A stretch of 64,000 nt of DNA, taken from NCBI RefSeq assembly GCF_005144865.1, contig NZ_SWFM01000001.1, positions 124,001 through 188,000 on the forward strand, in the 5' to 3' direction. The notes beneath the pieces were generated by a model. It made no database searches, had not been told where the DNA came from, and was given only the letters and a program-made list of their open reading frames with translations. Positions 9,447 to 17,478 of the stretch are shown here, piece after piece (position 1 is the first letter of the stretch; each line of letters starts with the position of its first letter). The DNA is from Guptibacillus hwajinpoensis. Its GTDB lineage: Bacteria; Bacillota; Bacilli; Bacillales; Guptibacillaceae. A program made the translations under genes and the position numbers.

Positions 9447-10126
9447 ATAATAATATAAGTCGTTTTAATAGGTCCATGAACCCCAACGACAAGGTTCATC
9501 TCGATGTCAGCGCTATTACTTGGACCTGAAATGAAGTTTACACAGGTAGCTGGAAACTCACCTGCCTTATTGCGGTGATGAATTATTCTTGCTGCCTGTG
9601 ACATTCTCGGTACGATTAAGCTTTTTGGAACGAGTGCAATATAAGTCGTTGGAAGAAGACTAACGGACCGCCCTTGTTCTTCATTGCTAAACAATACAAC
9701 AGTCCCGGATTCTGCAAGTGCCAAGTCACAGAAAGTAATGCCAATATCTGCTTGCTCCGCTACGTTTACATTATCTTTCATTCGTGGATCCCATGCATGA
9801 ATCATTGCTTCTGTTTTACTGAAAATTCCGTACTGATCGAAACGTTTATCATTCCAGGTCGAAATAGAGTTACCATTATAGGCTTCGATTCTTTCTTTAA
9901 TAACATCTGCTAGCTGCTCTTTTTCCGTTTCGATTACATCAGTATGAATTGTCTCACATTGCTTTTTAAATACAGTAACAAGTTCGTCCTGCGAGGTATT
10001 CTTTAAGACCTCCCATTGAGGCTGGTGTTTCCACTTGGGAATTTCAACCGTTTTTGGAGTGCTGCGTCCTAATTTCTGTGCGAGAGAACTTAGAAATGAT
10101 TCACGATTAAGAATTTGCTCACTCAC
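9434..10126 (-). CDS. lutC: lactate utilization protein C
   Basis: 230-residue LUD-domain protein (YkgG/LutC family). Visible signatures are [19 protein letters not shown] around residue 130 and a C-terminal [20 protein letters not shown]. With LutA and LutB it forms the iron-sulfur L-lactate oxidising system that gives pyruvate. Start is GTG, eight bases after AAGGAGG; its first bases GTGAGTGA overlap the lutB stop, so it is translationally coupled. Last gene of the lutABC operon. Confidence 0.94.
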   Translation of the reverse strand: MSEQILNRESFLSSLAQKLGRSTPKTVEIPKWKHQPQWEVLKNTSQDELVTVFKKQCETIHTDVIETEKEQLADVIKERIEAYNGNSISTWNDKRFDQYGIFSKTEAMIHAWDPRMKDNVNVAEQADIGITFCDLALAESGTVVLFSNEEQGRSVSLLPTTYIALVPKSLIVPRMSQAARIIHHRNKAGEFPATCVNFISGPSNSADIEMNLVVGVHGPIKTTYIIISDL

Positions 10127-11543
10127 CTAAATCCTCCTTTTGTCTCTTTTGGAACCAATCTCTGAAGCGTTCATTGTTTGGGGCAGGCATGTCACGAATT
10201 GTTGTCCAGGCTTTAAGGGGTCCTGGACCTTTTGTTAGAAAACCATTTGTTTGGAATGGCAATGAAAGAAATGGTGCTAGTTTCGTACCTACTTGATATA
10301 AAATAGGGAGTGTTGTGCCATATTGAAACCCTCTCATCGCGATTTTTTCAGCTGTAAGTCCTTTTCCTTCAATCATTTTCTTTCGATGCTTGTTTAAGAG
10401 TTCATGAAGAGGTATTTTCACAGGGCATGCATCTGTACATGCCGCACAAAGTGTTGAGGCAAAGGGTAATTCTCCGTATTCTTCATAGCCTCCGAGTAAT
10501 GGACTAATAACAGCACCGATCGGTCCTGGGTAGATTGATCCGTATCCATGACCGCCAACGTGCCTATAGACGGGACACACGTTAATGCATGCTGCGCAAC
10601 GAATACAATGGAGCGCTTCCTGAAATTTAGTACCAATCATGTTCGACCTTCCATTATCCACTATCACAAGATGAAACTCCTCAGGACCATCCCCTTCTAG
10701 AGTTGCTTTTGGTCCAGTTAATGCTGTTACGTATGTTGTTAACTTTTGTCCAACAGCACTTCGACTAAGAAGGCTAATCATGACGTCAAGTTCTTCCCAT
10801 GTCGGAACAATACGCTCCATTCCCATTACAGTTATTTGTGTTTGTGGGAGTGTTGTTGCAAGCCTCGCATTTCCTTCATTGGTGACAAGGGTAATCGTGC
10901 CAGATTCTGCTACTGCAAAGTTACAGCCTGTGATGCCAATATCAGCTGAGAGGAACTCTTCACGTAGTTTTTCTCTAGCGAATAGCGTCAGTTCTTCAGG
11001 TTTGTCTGTGTTTAAGTAGCCTAACTTCTCCTTAAATACATCTCGTATTTGGGATTTGTTCTTATGTAAGGCTGGTACGACAATATGGGACGGAGGATCG
11101 TGATCGTCAATCTGTAGGATATACTCACCAAGGTCACTTTCTATCACTTCGCACCCTAATGATTCGAGCGCTTCATTCATACTTATTTCTTCCGTTACCA
11201 TCGACTTTGATTTAATGATTTTCTTTCCATTTTTACGTTTCACAACTTCTTGAATATAGTGATTAGCATCTTCAGCAGTCTTAGCAAAATAGACGTGACC
11301 ACCGTTTTCTTCCATTTTTTCACTTAACTCATAAAGGTAATAGTCAAGATTTTCGAGCGTATGTGAGCGGATCTCCTCCCCAAGATTTCGCCAATCCTCC
11401 CAACTACCAAGTTCTTCTGCTGCATCAAGACGTTTACCATACAAGCGCTCTTGAGCTGAGCGAACAGAATTTCTCATAAACGCATCGTTCAAGCCTTTCT
11501 CAACACGATCTTTGAAAGGGTCAGCCCCAATTCTCATAGGCAT
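10119..11543 (-). CDS. lutB: lactate utilization protein B, iron-sulfur subunit
   Basis: 474 residues from the chosen start [18 protein letters not shown], close to the length of B. subtilis LutB. A longer reading frame reaches 11642, but it overlaps lutA and the GGAGG seven to eight bases before 11543 fixes this start. Domains: LUD domain in the first 300 residues ([20 protein letters not shown]), then two 4Fe-4S motifs, [12 protein letters not shown] and [13 protein letters not shown]. It transfers electrons during L-lactate oxidation. Middle gene of lutABC; lutA stops three bases before it and lutC overlaps its end. Confidence 0.95.
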   Translation of the reverse strand: MPMRIGADPFKDRVEKGLNDAFMRNSVRSAQERLYGKRLDAAEELGSWEDWRNLGEEIRSHTLENLDYYLYELSEKMEENGGHVYFAKTAEDANHYIQEVVKRKNGKKIIKSKSMVTEEISMNEALESLGCEVIESDLGEYILQIDDHDPPSHIVVPALHKNKSQIRDVFKEKLGYLNTDKPEELTLFAREKLREEFLSADIGITGCNFAVAESGTITLVTNEGNARLATTLPQTQITVMGMERIVPTWEELDVMISLLSRSAVGQKLTTYVTALTGPKATLEGDGPEEFHLVIVDNGRSNMIGTKFQEALHCIRCAACINVCPVYRHVGGHGYGSIYPGPIGAVISPLLGGYEEYGELPFASTLCAACTDACPVKIPLHELLNKHRKKMIEGKGLTAEKIAMRGFQYGTTLPILYQVGTKLAPFLSLPFQTNGFLTKGPGPLKAWTTIRDMPAPNNERFRDWFQKRQKEDLGE

Positions 11544-11545
11544 AC

Positions 11546-12271
11546 TTATTTCACCTCCCGCTGGGTAAGAACTTCTGCAATATGCATTACTTTCACAGGT
11601 TTTTGAAGACGATTTATTCGCCCACCAATGTTCATTAAACAACCACTATCTGCACCAATCAGTAAGTCAGCACCGGTTGATTGAATGTTATTAATTTTTT
11701 CATCAACCATCTCTTTTGAAATCGCTTCCATTTTTACAGAAAAAGTGCCTCCAAATCCACAACAATTTTCGCAGTTTGGTAGTTTCCTATAAGATAATCC
11801 GTCTACTTCAGAAAGTAATGCTTCTGGTGCATCATTGACACCAAGCAATCGCGTCATGTGACAGGATTTGTGGTAAGTAGCGGTAGCATTAAATGAAGCT
11901 CCAACATTGGTAACATTTAGAACATCTACTAGAAATTGAGTAAACTCATATGAGCGCTCTTTCAATGAGCGTGCTTTTCGCTGCATTTCAGGTTCATTAT
12001 GAAACAACTCTTCGTATTCTGAGAACATGGCCACACAAGATCCTGAAGGTCCTACAACATATGAAGAATTTTCAAATGTGTTGATCATTCTTCGCGCTGC
12101 TTCCCTTGTTTCACCATGATACCCACTGTTATAAGCTGGCTGACCACAACACGTTTGGGAATAAGGAAAATCCACTTCACACCCTAGACGCTCTAACACT
12201 TCTACGACACTTTTTCCCACGTTAGGATAAAAAATATCTCCAAGGCATGTAATAAACAATGAAACGTTCAT
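11546..12271 (-). CDS. lutA: lactate utilization protein A
   Basis: 241 residues with two CCG (cysteine-rich) domains: [10 protein letters not shown] near residue 42 and [11 protein letters not shown] near 168, plus single cysteines in SGSCVAMF and SGCLMNIGG. It is the GlcF/HdrD-like subunit of the LutABC lactate oxidation complex. The ATG follows GGAAGGAGG. A sigma-A promoter and LutR-type operator are directly upstream (12309-12365), so this is the first gene of the operon. Confidence 0.95.
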   Translation of the reverse strand: MNVSLFITCLGDIFYPNVGKSVVEVLERLGCEVDFPYSQTCCGQPAYNSGYHGETREAARRMINTFENSSYVVGPSGSCVAMFSEYEELFHNEPEMQRKARSLKERSYEFTQFLVDVLNVTNVGASFNATATYHKSCHMTRLLGVNDAPEALLSEVDGLSYRKLPNCENCCGFGGTFSVKMEAISKEMVDEKINNIQSTGADLLIGADSGCLMNIGGRINRLQKPVKVMHIAEVLTQREVK

Positions 12272-12308
12272 ATGAGCCTCCTTCCTGTTAGGATCGTTAG
12301 CTATCAGG

Positions 12309-12319
12309 TCATCTGATGA
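12309..12319 (-). promoter_or_regulatory. LutR operator upstream of lutA
   Basis: TCATC-T-GATGA, exactly the arrangement 5'-TCATC-N1-GATGA that I recall as reported for B. subtilis LutR. It lies 38 bases upstream of the lutA ATG and just downstream of the -10 box, where binding would block transcription. The adjacent LutR-like gene (12398-13105) is the obvious partner. Confidence 0.75.
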
Positions 12320-12336
12320 CTAGAATTCCTCCTTCC

Positions 12337-12365
12337 AGTATAAGGATAACTTTTGAACATTTCAA
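12337..12365 (-). promoter_or_regulatory. sigma-A promoter of lutABC
   Basis: On the minus strand, TTGAAA (12360-12365), a 17-base spacer and TATACT (12337-12342). This is near-consensus for the housekeeping sigma factor. The expected start of transcription is about 12330, placing the LutR operator in the early transcribed region. Confidence 0.72.
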
Positions 12366-12397
12366 CTAAATATATTGATTTTTCTAACTATTAGGAT

Positions 12398-13105
12398 TTA
12401 CATGTGTTTTAAGAGGAATATTTCTACTTCATTCAAATGGTGAAGCATGGCTTGCTGTGCTTTTACCGAATCTTTGTGTTTAATCGCTAGAAAGATTTCA
12501 TTATGTTCTGTATACAGTTTTTCTAGGATAGCTGCATCGGAATAAAGCGATAACTTTCTTGTTTCTCTTATGGAATCTACCATCAATTGTGACACTTGAT
12601 TCATTAGGTCGCCAAGTAATCGATTGTGAGATGCAGCAGTAATTGCCATGTGAAATTGCAAATCTGCCTGCTCTCCTAATTGCTGGTGTGAAACAGCTTT
12701 TTGCATATCTGAAAGTGCTTTACTAATTTCAAAAAGTTCTTTTTCTGTCCTTTTCTCAGCTGCACTTGCAGCGCAACCCGTTTCAAGTATTTTACGAACT
12801 TCTAATAGCTCTATAATCTCTTCTCGATTCATAAGAATACCTGTCGATATAGACTGGATTAATGTTGATCGATCATAATGTTTGACAAAGGTGCCCTCAC
12901 CCTGTCGCATCTCTACTAATCCCATCGCTCTAAGGGCACTAAGGGCTTCACGAACTGCTGATCTTCCAACATTAAATCCTTCAGCCAGAGATTGAACGGA
13001 GTCAAGTTTATCACCTGGAGACAGATTGCCACTTTTGATTTTATCTAGAAGCTGATCGGCTATTTCTTCGTAGATTTTGCGTCTTTTCACTTGCTTGTAC
13101 ATCAT
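12398..13105 (-). CDS. lutR: FadR-subfamily GntR regulator, LutR-like
   Basis: 235 residues: GntR winged helix (KLDSVQSLAEGFNVGRSAVRE, then GLVEMRQGEGTFVKHY) and an FCD domain from about residue 80. It is a paralogue of the regulator at 5338-6057: both share GRSAVR and LVE(M/I)RQGEGTFV. It lies directly upstream of lutA on the same strand, with its own gap of about 126 bases holding a promoter and operator. LutR in B. subtilis represses lutABC, with relief by L-lactate. Start ATG follows GGAGG by six bases. Confidence 0.85.
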   Translation of the reverse strand: MMYKQVKRRKIYEEIADQLLDKIKSGNLSPGDKLDSVQSLAEGFNVGRSAVREALSALRAMGLVEMRQGEGTFVKHYDRSTLIQSISTGILMNREEIIELLEVRKILETGCAASAAEKRTEKELFEISKALSDMQKAVSHQQLGEQADLQFHMAITAASHNRLLGDLMNQVSQLMVDSIRETRKLSLYSDAAILEKLYTEHNEIFLAIKHKDSVKAQQAMLHHLNEVEIFLLKHM

Positions 13106-13247
13106 TAATGACCTCCTCGCTTACTGTTTAGTTATTAGTTTACTTCAATAAACTAGAGGCGACAAATTATAATTTGATTGATTTGAGGGTTTAAAAGGAA
13201 TGAGGAAAAAGGAAATGATCAGTATTAGAATTTGAAAGGAGATCAAA

Positions 13248-13583
13248 ATGGGTAGCCAAAGATCAGCTAACGCTCAAACTCAAAGTAAAGATGAATACGT
13301 AGACATTCAAATGGGACATCACGATTTATTTTTTAAAAAGGGGTATCAGGTTTTCTATACAGTGAATGAGTTTCTATTAGGGTTGTCCTTCCTAATTGGA
13401 AGTGTTTTTTTCTATTTCGAATCGTTAAAGATGTGGGGAGTATCACTATTCGTTCTAGGTAGCTTCCAAATGCTAATACGTCCATCCATACGATTAATCC
13501 ATCGATTTGATCTAAGAAATCACTATCGAGAAGAATATGAAAAACAGAAAAATGAAAGTAGCATGAAAAAAGCTGATGAATAA
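13248..13583 (+). CDS. YrhK-family protein
   Basis: 111 residues. Two adjacent hydrophobic segments (about residues 40-60 and 65-85: EFLLGLSFLIGSVFFYFE and MWGVSLFVLGSFQMLI) are followed by a charged tail with RFDLRNHYREEYEKQK. The pattern matches the small YrhK membrane-associated family of bacilli; function is unknown. The ATG follows AAAGGAG. It is convergent with the OsmC-family gene and shares a bidirectional terminator with it. Confidence 0.75.
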   Translation: MGSQRSANAQTQSKDEYVDIQMGHHDLFFKKGYQVFYTVNEFLLGLSFLIGSVFFYFESLKMWGVSLFVLGSFQMLIRPSIRLIHRFDLRNHYREEYEKQKNESSMKKADE

Positions 13584-13606
13584 CGCATTCATCAGCTCTT
13601 TTCTAT
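13565..13606. terminator. bidirectional terminator between yrhK-like and OsmC-family genes
   Basis: Stem AGCTGATGAAT paired with ATTCATCAGCT around an AACGC loop (13571-13597). It has CTTTTCT downstream on the plus strand and a T-run on the minus strand. It overlaps the end of the yrhK-like gene. Confidence 0.75.
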
Positions 13607-14067
13607 TCTTCTATGATCTCCCAATCGTGTTCAAAATCAACACAGCCTTTTAACGTCTGAGCAACGGGACAGCCTCGTTCAAACACCTGCAACGCTCTTT
13701 CTGCCGCTTCAAGCTTCCCTCCTGGAATCGTTAATTTATAGTGGCATTTGATTTGAGTGATTTTGAGAACACCCTCTGGCGCTTCAATAATCCCTTCAAA
13801 TCGACCTGATAACTTATTAGGAAAAGTCGGTATATGGCGCGCCTCCAGCGCACCTGCTAATGTGCCGGTTAGTCAGCCACCTGCTGCGGCTACAATATGG
13901 TCTAGTGTGGATGGATGTTCAACTTCAGGTGAAGCTTTATAAAACTCCTTAACCCCACCGTGTACACCATATTGAATGGGCTCATCAAAATTGGCAATAT
14001 AGGCACGTCGATTCTTACCTTCATCCTGTTCAATTCGTATGTTAGCTATTTCAATTGGATTGCTCAT
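13603..14067 (-). CDS. OsmC-family protein with in-frame TGA at the catalytic cysteine: probable selenoprotein
   Basis: Read through one TGA (13873-13875, codon 65), this is a complete 154-residue OsmC/Ohr-type protein, MSNPIEIANIRI to the TAG at 13603. The TGA replaces the peroxidatic cysteine in the family segment AAAGG-C-LTGTLAGALE. The second conserved cysteine is intact in ERGCPVAQTLKGC. All 89 codons after the TGA are open and family-like. A GC-rich 7-bp hairpin with a UGGAG loop lies 18 bases after the TGA (13836-13854), which fits bacterial SECIS spacing and its loop-G rule. OsmC-family selenoproteins are known in bacteria. The product is expected to reduce organic peroxides. The ATG is eight bases after AAGGAG. 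The alternative is a simple TGC-to-TGA nonsense mutation. No sel genes are in the window. Confidence 0.8.
13836..13854 (-). promoter_or_regulatory. bacterial SECIS-like hairpin after the OsmC TGA
   Basis: On the minus strand, GGTGCGC-TGGAG-GCGCGCC: seven base pairs (one G-U) and a five-base loop whose second base is G. The loop starts 26 bases after the TGA; bacterial SECIS loops usually lie about 16-37 bases downstream, with a G in the first two loop positions. The element is 16/19 G+C in an AT-rich neighbourhood while still coding GALEAR. Confidence 0.7.
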
Positions 14068-14232
14068 TACCATTTCTCCTTCCTTATTTCGATTTAATTT
14101 CCATGGTTTGGTAATCCCCTTTATTAATATCTTTAAACCAAAATTAGTAAATCGAACTAAAAAACGGGAAAGTAGCTTGTAAGTAGCGAATAGTAAAGCA
14201 AGTGAGGAAATCCAATCTAAGGAGGAAATAGA

Positions 14233-14685
14233 ATGGAAAAGAAGTGGGATAAGTCGATACTCATCAATGCTCCTATCGAAACAGTCTGGAGTTATCTGGA
14301 TGGCTCGCTTGAAAATATGCAAAAGATCATGCCTAATGTCGTTGATAACCAACCAGTAACCGTAACTGACAATGTTATTGGGAGCGTTTACCGACAATCC
14401 TATCGTGAAGGAAAGCGCGTGATGGAATATGATGTGCATACACTAGATTATAACAATCACGAAGACTATAAAAAATTGAAAATAGGATTTAATCTAGCGA
14501 GTATGTTTCAAATCGAAGGATGTTATGAACTTACTAAAAAGTCAGAAACGTCAACAAACCTTCGCTATACAGGTGTCAACAAACCTCTGAAATGGTATAT
14601 TAAACCTTTTGTTTTGCTTTCCGGCGATAAAGTCGTTAATGATTTTATGGAAAGAGTAAAGCGAGTATCTGAAGGTCAAGAATAG
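14233..14685 (+). CDS. SRPBCC (START/Bet v1-like) family protein
   Basis: 150 residues with the N-terminal family signature INAPIETVWSYLDGSLENMQKIMP, then beta-rich segments and a long C-terminal helix (KVVNDFMERVKRVSEGQE). Such proteins form a hydrophobic ligand pocket; the ligand is unknown. The ATG follows GGAGGAAATAGA. It is divergent from the OsmC-family gene. No motif suggests a specific reaction. Confidence 0.75.
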   Translation: MEKKWDKSILINAPIETVWSYLDGSLENMQKIMPNVVDNQPVTVTDNVIGSVYRQSYREGKRVMEYDVHTLDYNNHEDYKKLKIGFNLASMFQIEGCYELTKKSETSTNLRYTGVNKPLKWYIKPFVLLSGDKVVNDFMERVKRVSEGQE

Positions 14686-14768
14686 ATTCGGTTTAGTTGA
14701 TTAATAGAAAAAATAATCGTGGTGCCTTCTTCTAGAATAGAATAACGTAACGGGGGAGGGCTGATTAG

Positions 14769-15365
14769 ATGGATGTGAATGGAGAGCAATTAATCATTAC
14801 TGGCGCTTGGATTCAAACAATAGGTGCGGGGGTTGCCTCCATTGGGAATACGTTAATAGCAACTGAGAATGAAGATAGCGAAAATGTTGGTGGTGAGCTA
14901 TACGTACTAGGCAATGCCATTGAAGCTACAGGTAATGCAATTAAAGCAATTGGACGAACAAATAATTTAACAAAAAACAACGAAGATGAAACGCTGGGAA
15001 CGATGGGTGCGTGGTTTCAAGCGGCAGGTAACCTTACAAACGTTATAGGTGGTTCAGAAGCCCTAACAGGTAAGAAGGAGGAAGGCCTTAAGATCGATAT
15101 CTTGGGGGATGTTGTTCAATCGACTGGTGCGGCTTTCGAAGCAACAATATCTAGTATAAGTGATTCAGCCTATGCAGGACTAATTACAACGGGGCAAAGG
15201 ATACAATCTTTTGCAGTTGCAATTGAAGCGATCGGCCTTCTTTACATAAAAAGAGGGAAAGTTAAACTCGGACAGCAGATTGTTGCGATAGGAAGCTATG
15301 GGCAAACCGCTGGAGCTGCACTTGCTGCTATCGGATTCACCAAGAGATTTAATATTAAAGAATAG
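14769..15365 (+). CDS. internally repetitive Gly/Ala-rich protein of a Bacillus family of unknown function
   Basis: 198 residues built from about five loosely repeated units of 35-40 residues. Repeated cores are GAWIQTIGAGVASIGN, LYVLGNAIEATGNAIKAIG, GAWFQAAGNLTNVIGG, LGDVVQSTGAAFEAT and GSYGQTAGAALAAIGF. Each unit is an amphipathic Gly/Ala-rich helix-like stretch. No signal peptide is visible. I recall such proteins in Bacillus being called a repetitive DUF family (DUF6944), but cannot check it. Ribosome site GGGGGAGGGC lies upstream. Role unknown. Confidence 0.7.
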   Translation: MDVNGEQLIITGAWIQTIGAGVASIGNTLIATENEDSENVGGELYVLGNAIEATGNAIKAIGRTNNLTKNNEDETLGTMGAWFQAAGNLTNVIGGSEALTGKKEEGLKIDILGDVVQSTGAAFEATISSISDSAYAGLITTGQRIQSFAVAIEAIGLLYIKRGKVKLGQQIVAIGSYGQTAGAALAAIGFTKRFNIKE

Positions 15366-15375
15366 CTAAACATTC

Positions 15376-16845
15376 TTAGCGCTCGTTGACCTCAAACGCA
15401 GCTCTAACTGCTGACTCAATAGCCCCTTCAATCCAACCGTGAAAAGATGACGTATGCTCTCCAGCAAAATGAATTCGGCCTTCTGGTTTCATAGCAACTT
15501 CTTCAAATTCGGTAATTTGGTTAGGTTTAAAGAGTGTAAAGCATCCACCAGAATATTGATTTTGACTCCAGCTAAAAGAAGCTCCCGTCAAAAATTCATC
15601 AAAAACTTTAGGACCATGAATTTTGGCAAGATCTTCAAGTGATTGAGTGATTTTCTGTTCATCAGAAAGACTGTTCCATAGCATCGCATTATCTTCCCAG
15701 CTATAGCTTGCAAGTAAAACACCACTTCTAGCCTCTCCTGTTGTTCGGCTAGGGGTATACGTATAGCGGTTAGGGAAATCAGAAATCATATTAGCCCCGT
15801 TTAGCCCCTCTCGCTCCCAAAATCGATCTTTAAATTCCATTCCTATTTTAATTGATGCGACATAATGTAGTTCGCGAATCGCCTTCCATTTTTCAAATGA
15901 AAATGAACGGTAAGGATAGACCTCAATGAATTGGAACACTGAGAAAGGAACAGTGATGATAACATAATCACTTGTAAATGTTTGGATCTTTCCCGTTTTC
16001 TGATTTCTAGTTTGGATCTCGACACCTTTTGGACGTTGTATGATCCGATGGACTTTTTCGTTTAGGAGAATGTCATCTTGAAGCTCAGCCAAGAATGATT
16101 TTGGCAGTAAGTCATTCCCACCTGTTATTTCATTGAATTCCATATCCTCATTAAAAACGGTGTTCACAATATCCGTTAAGATATCTATAAAGGAGAGTTC
16201 GGAAAATCCTTCAATACCGAGAAGAACTTTTACCATTCTAACCGCATTTGGAGATAACGTTGGTCCAATTGGATTAAAACGCAGAAAATTCTCCATAGAA
16301 TACTGATCGAATTTTTTTCGAAGGAATTTCTTTTGCTCTTCGTCTGCTCCTTCAAACAACATTAAAAAAGGATTAACAGCAGTCAGGAAGAGCTCTGTAG
16401 CTGTTTTCCCTTTTTCGTGAGGTTCAACTGGAAATTTAAGAATATCTGGATTTTCTTCGTATTTTGCTCTTGTTGTTCTAATTCCATTTGCAAAAATAAT
16501 ATCCTTTGGTGAAGAATTGATAAATCGATTGACAGGAAGGTTGAATCTCTTAATGTATTCGTATGTCAGCTTATGGGTTGTTGGAATTCTCATTGCGCCT
16601 ACATCAAGATAGTTATCTTCTGTAAAAGGTTCTCTTAGTGTATACACTCTTCCACCAACACGATCGTTTCCTTCGAGAATCGTAACTTGATGACCTGCTT
16701 GCTTCAACAATGATGCCGATACAAGTCCAGCCATGCCGGCACCGATGATGATAACATTCGCTGGTCTATTCGGTTTCTTAAGTCCTTTTTTGATGATTTC
16801 AAGCATGTCATCCGGGTATTTGGGTTTAGGAGTATCCCGAATCAT
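15376..16845 (-). CDS. flavin monoamine oxidase / L-amino-acid oxidase family protein
   Basis: 489 residues. The N-terminal FAD dinucleotide motif is VIIGAGMAGLVSASLLKQAG near residue 34, followed by GRVYTLREPF, and the C-terminal flavin motif is RIHFAGEHTSSFHGWIEGAI near residue 460. Relatives oxidise amines or L-amino acids to imines with H2O2 release. The substrate is unknown. The ATG at 16845 is preferred: AAAGG lies seven bases upstream, whereas the ATG three codons earlier overlaps that site. No secretion signal is seen, so the protein is probably cytosolic. Confidence 0.85.
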   Translation of the reverse strand: MIRDTPKPKYPDDMLEIIKKGLKKPNRPANVIIIGAGMAGLVSASLLKQAGHQVTILEGNDRVGGRVYTLREPFTEDNYLDVGAMRIPTTHKLTYEYIKRFNLPVNRFINSSPKDIIFANGIRTTRAKYEENPDILKFPVEPHEKGKTATELFLTAVNPFLMLFEGADEEQKKFLRKKFDQYSMENFLRFNPIGPTLSPNAVRMVKVLLGIEGFSELSFIDILTDIVNTVFNEDMEFNEITGGNDLLPKSFLAELQDDILLNEKVHRIIQRPKGVEIQTRNQKTGKIQTFTSDYVIITVPFSVFQFIEVYPYRSFSFEKWKAIRELHYVASIKIGMEFKDRFWEREGLNGANMISDFPNRYTYTPSRTTGEARSGVLLASYSWEDNAMLWNSLSDEQKITQSLEDLAKIHGPKVFDEFLTGASFSWSQNQYSGGCFTLFKPNQITEFEEVAMKPEGRIHFAGEHTSSFHGWIEGAIESAVRAAFEVNER

Positions 16846-16917
16846 CGCAATCATCCTTTTTAATGTAAAGATATTATAAATAGTAATGATCTATTCTGAT
16901 TCGTTTTTTGAAATGAT

Positions 16918-17391
16918 TTATTGGAGAGTTTTAACCATCAAATAATTCGGCATTGTGATTCCGTTCTTGTTAATAATTTGTTTGGTTATCACTTGAAACC
17001 CTTTACGCTCAAAAAATGGTTTAGCGGTTATGCTTGCTTCTGTTCTTAACTTTTTAAGTTTTATCCTATGAGCAGCAAGTTCGATCTCATTCAGTAGTGC
17101 TGAAGCTATCCCAATTCTCTGGTATTCATGATGTATATACAAACGATCAATCAGCCCCCTTGATGATAGGTCACTAAAACCAACGATCCTACGATCATCA
17201 AGTGCTACAAAAGTAGTGTTTTGAGCTAAAGAATCGCCCCAGGTGTTGAATTTGGAGCCTCTTTCGTCAGATGATGCCCATGTATTCACTTGCTCTTGTG
17301 AATAGTCTTTTCTATTCACCGTATGAACCGTCTCATAAAATAAATCGATGATTTGACTTAAGTCTCTTTTTTCATAACGTCTAATTTCCAT
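16918..17391 (-). CDS. GNAT-family N-acetyltransferase
   Basis: 157 residues from the start MEIRRYEKRDLSQ, which is preceded by GGAGGT; a longer frame exists but lacks a ribosome site. Acetyl-CoA-binding motif A is seen as LYIHHEYQRIGIASALLNEIE, and the C-terminus reads KPFFERKGFQVITKQ, as in YafP/PhnO-like enzymes. The acceptor is unknown. It is isolated between the amine oxidase and thiolase genes on the same strand. Confidence 0.85.
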   Translation of the reverse strand: MEIRRYEKRDLSQIIDLFYETVHTVNRKDYSQEQVNTWASSDERGSKFNTWGDSLAQNTTFVALDDRRIVGFSDLSSRGLIDRLYIHHEYQRIGIASALLNEIELAAHRIKLKKLRTEASITAKPFFERKGFQVITKQIINKNGITMPNYLMVKTLQ

Positions 17392-17444
17392 TTTTACCTC
17401 CACATCAAGTTTGTCTTTCAAACCGTATAGCTTAAGTAAACCAG

Positions 17445-17471
17445 AAAAGACAGCACTGAAAAAGTGCTGTC
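17445..17471 (-). terminator. terminator of the fatty-acid oxidation operon
   Basis: Minus-strand hairpin GACAGCACT-TTTTC-AGTGCTGTC followed by TTTTCT, directly after the thiolase stop. Confidence 0.8.
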
Positions 17472-17478
17472 TAACAGA

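Noticed and set aside
11544..11642. Longer LutB start
   Set aside because: It overlaps lutA; family-typical N-terminus and GGAGG point to 11543.
14068..14439. Upstream extension of the OsmC-family frame
   Set aside because: It overlaps the divergent SRPBCC gene and lacks a ribosome site; family homology starts at 14067.
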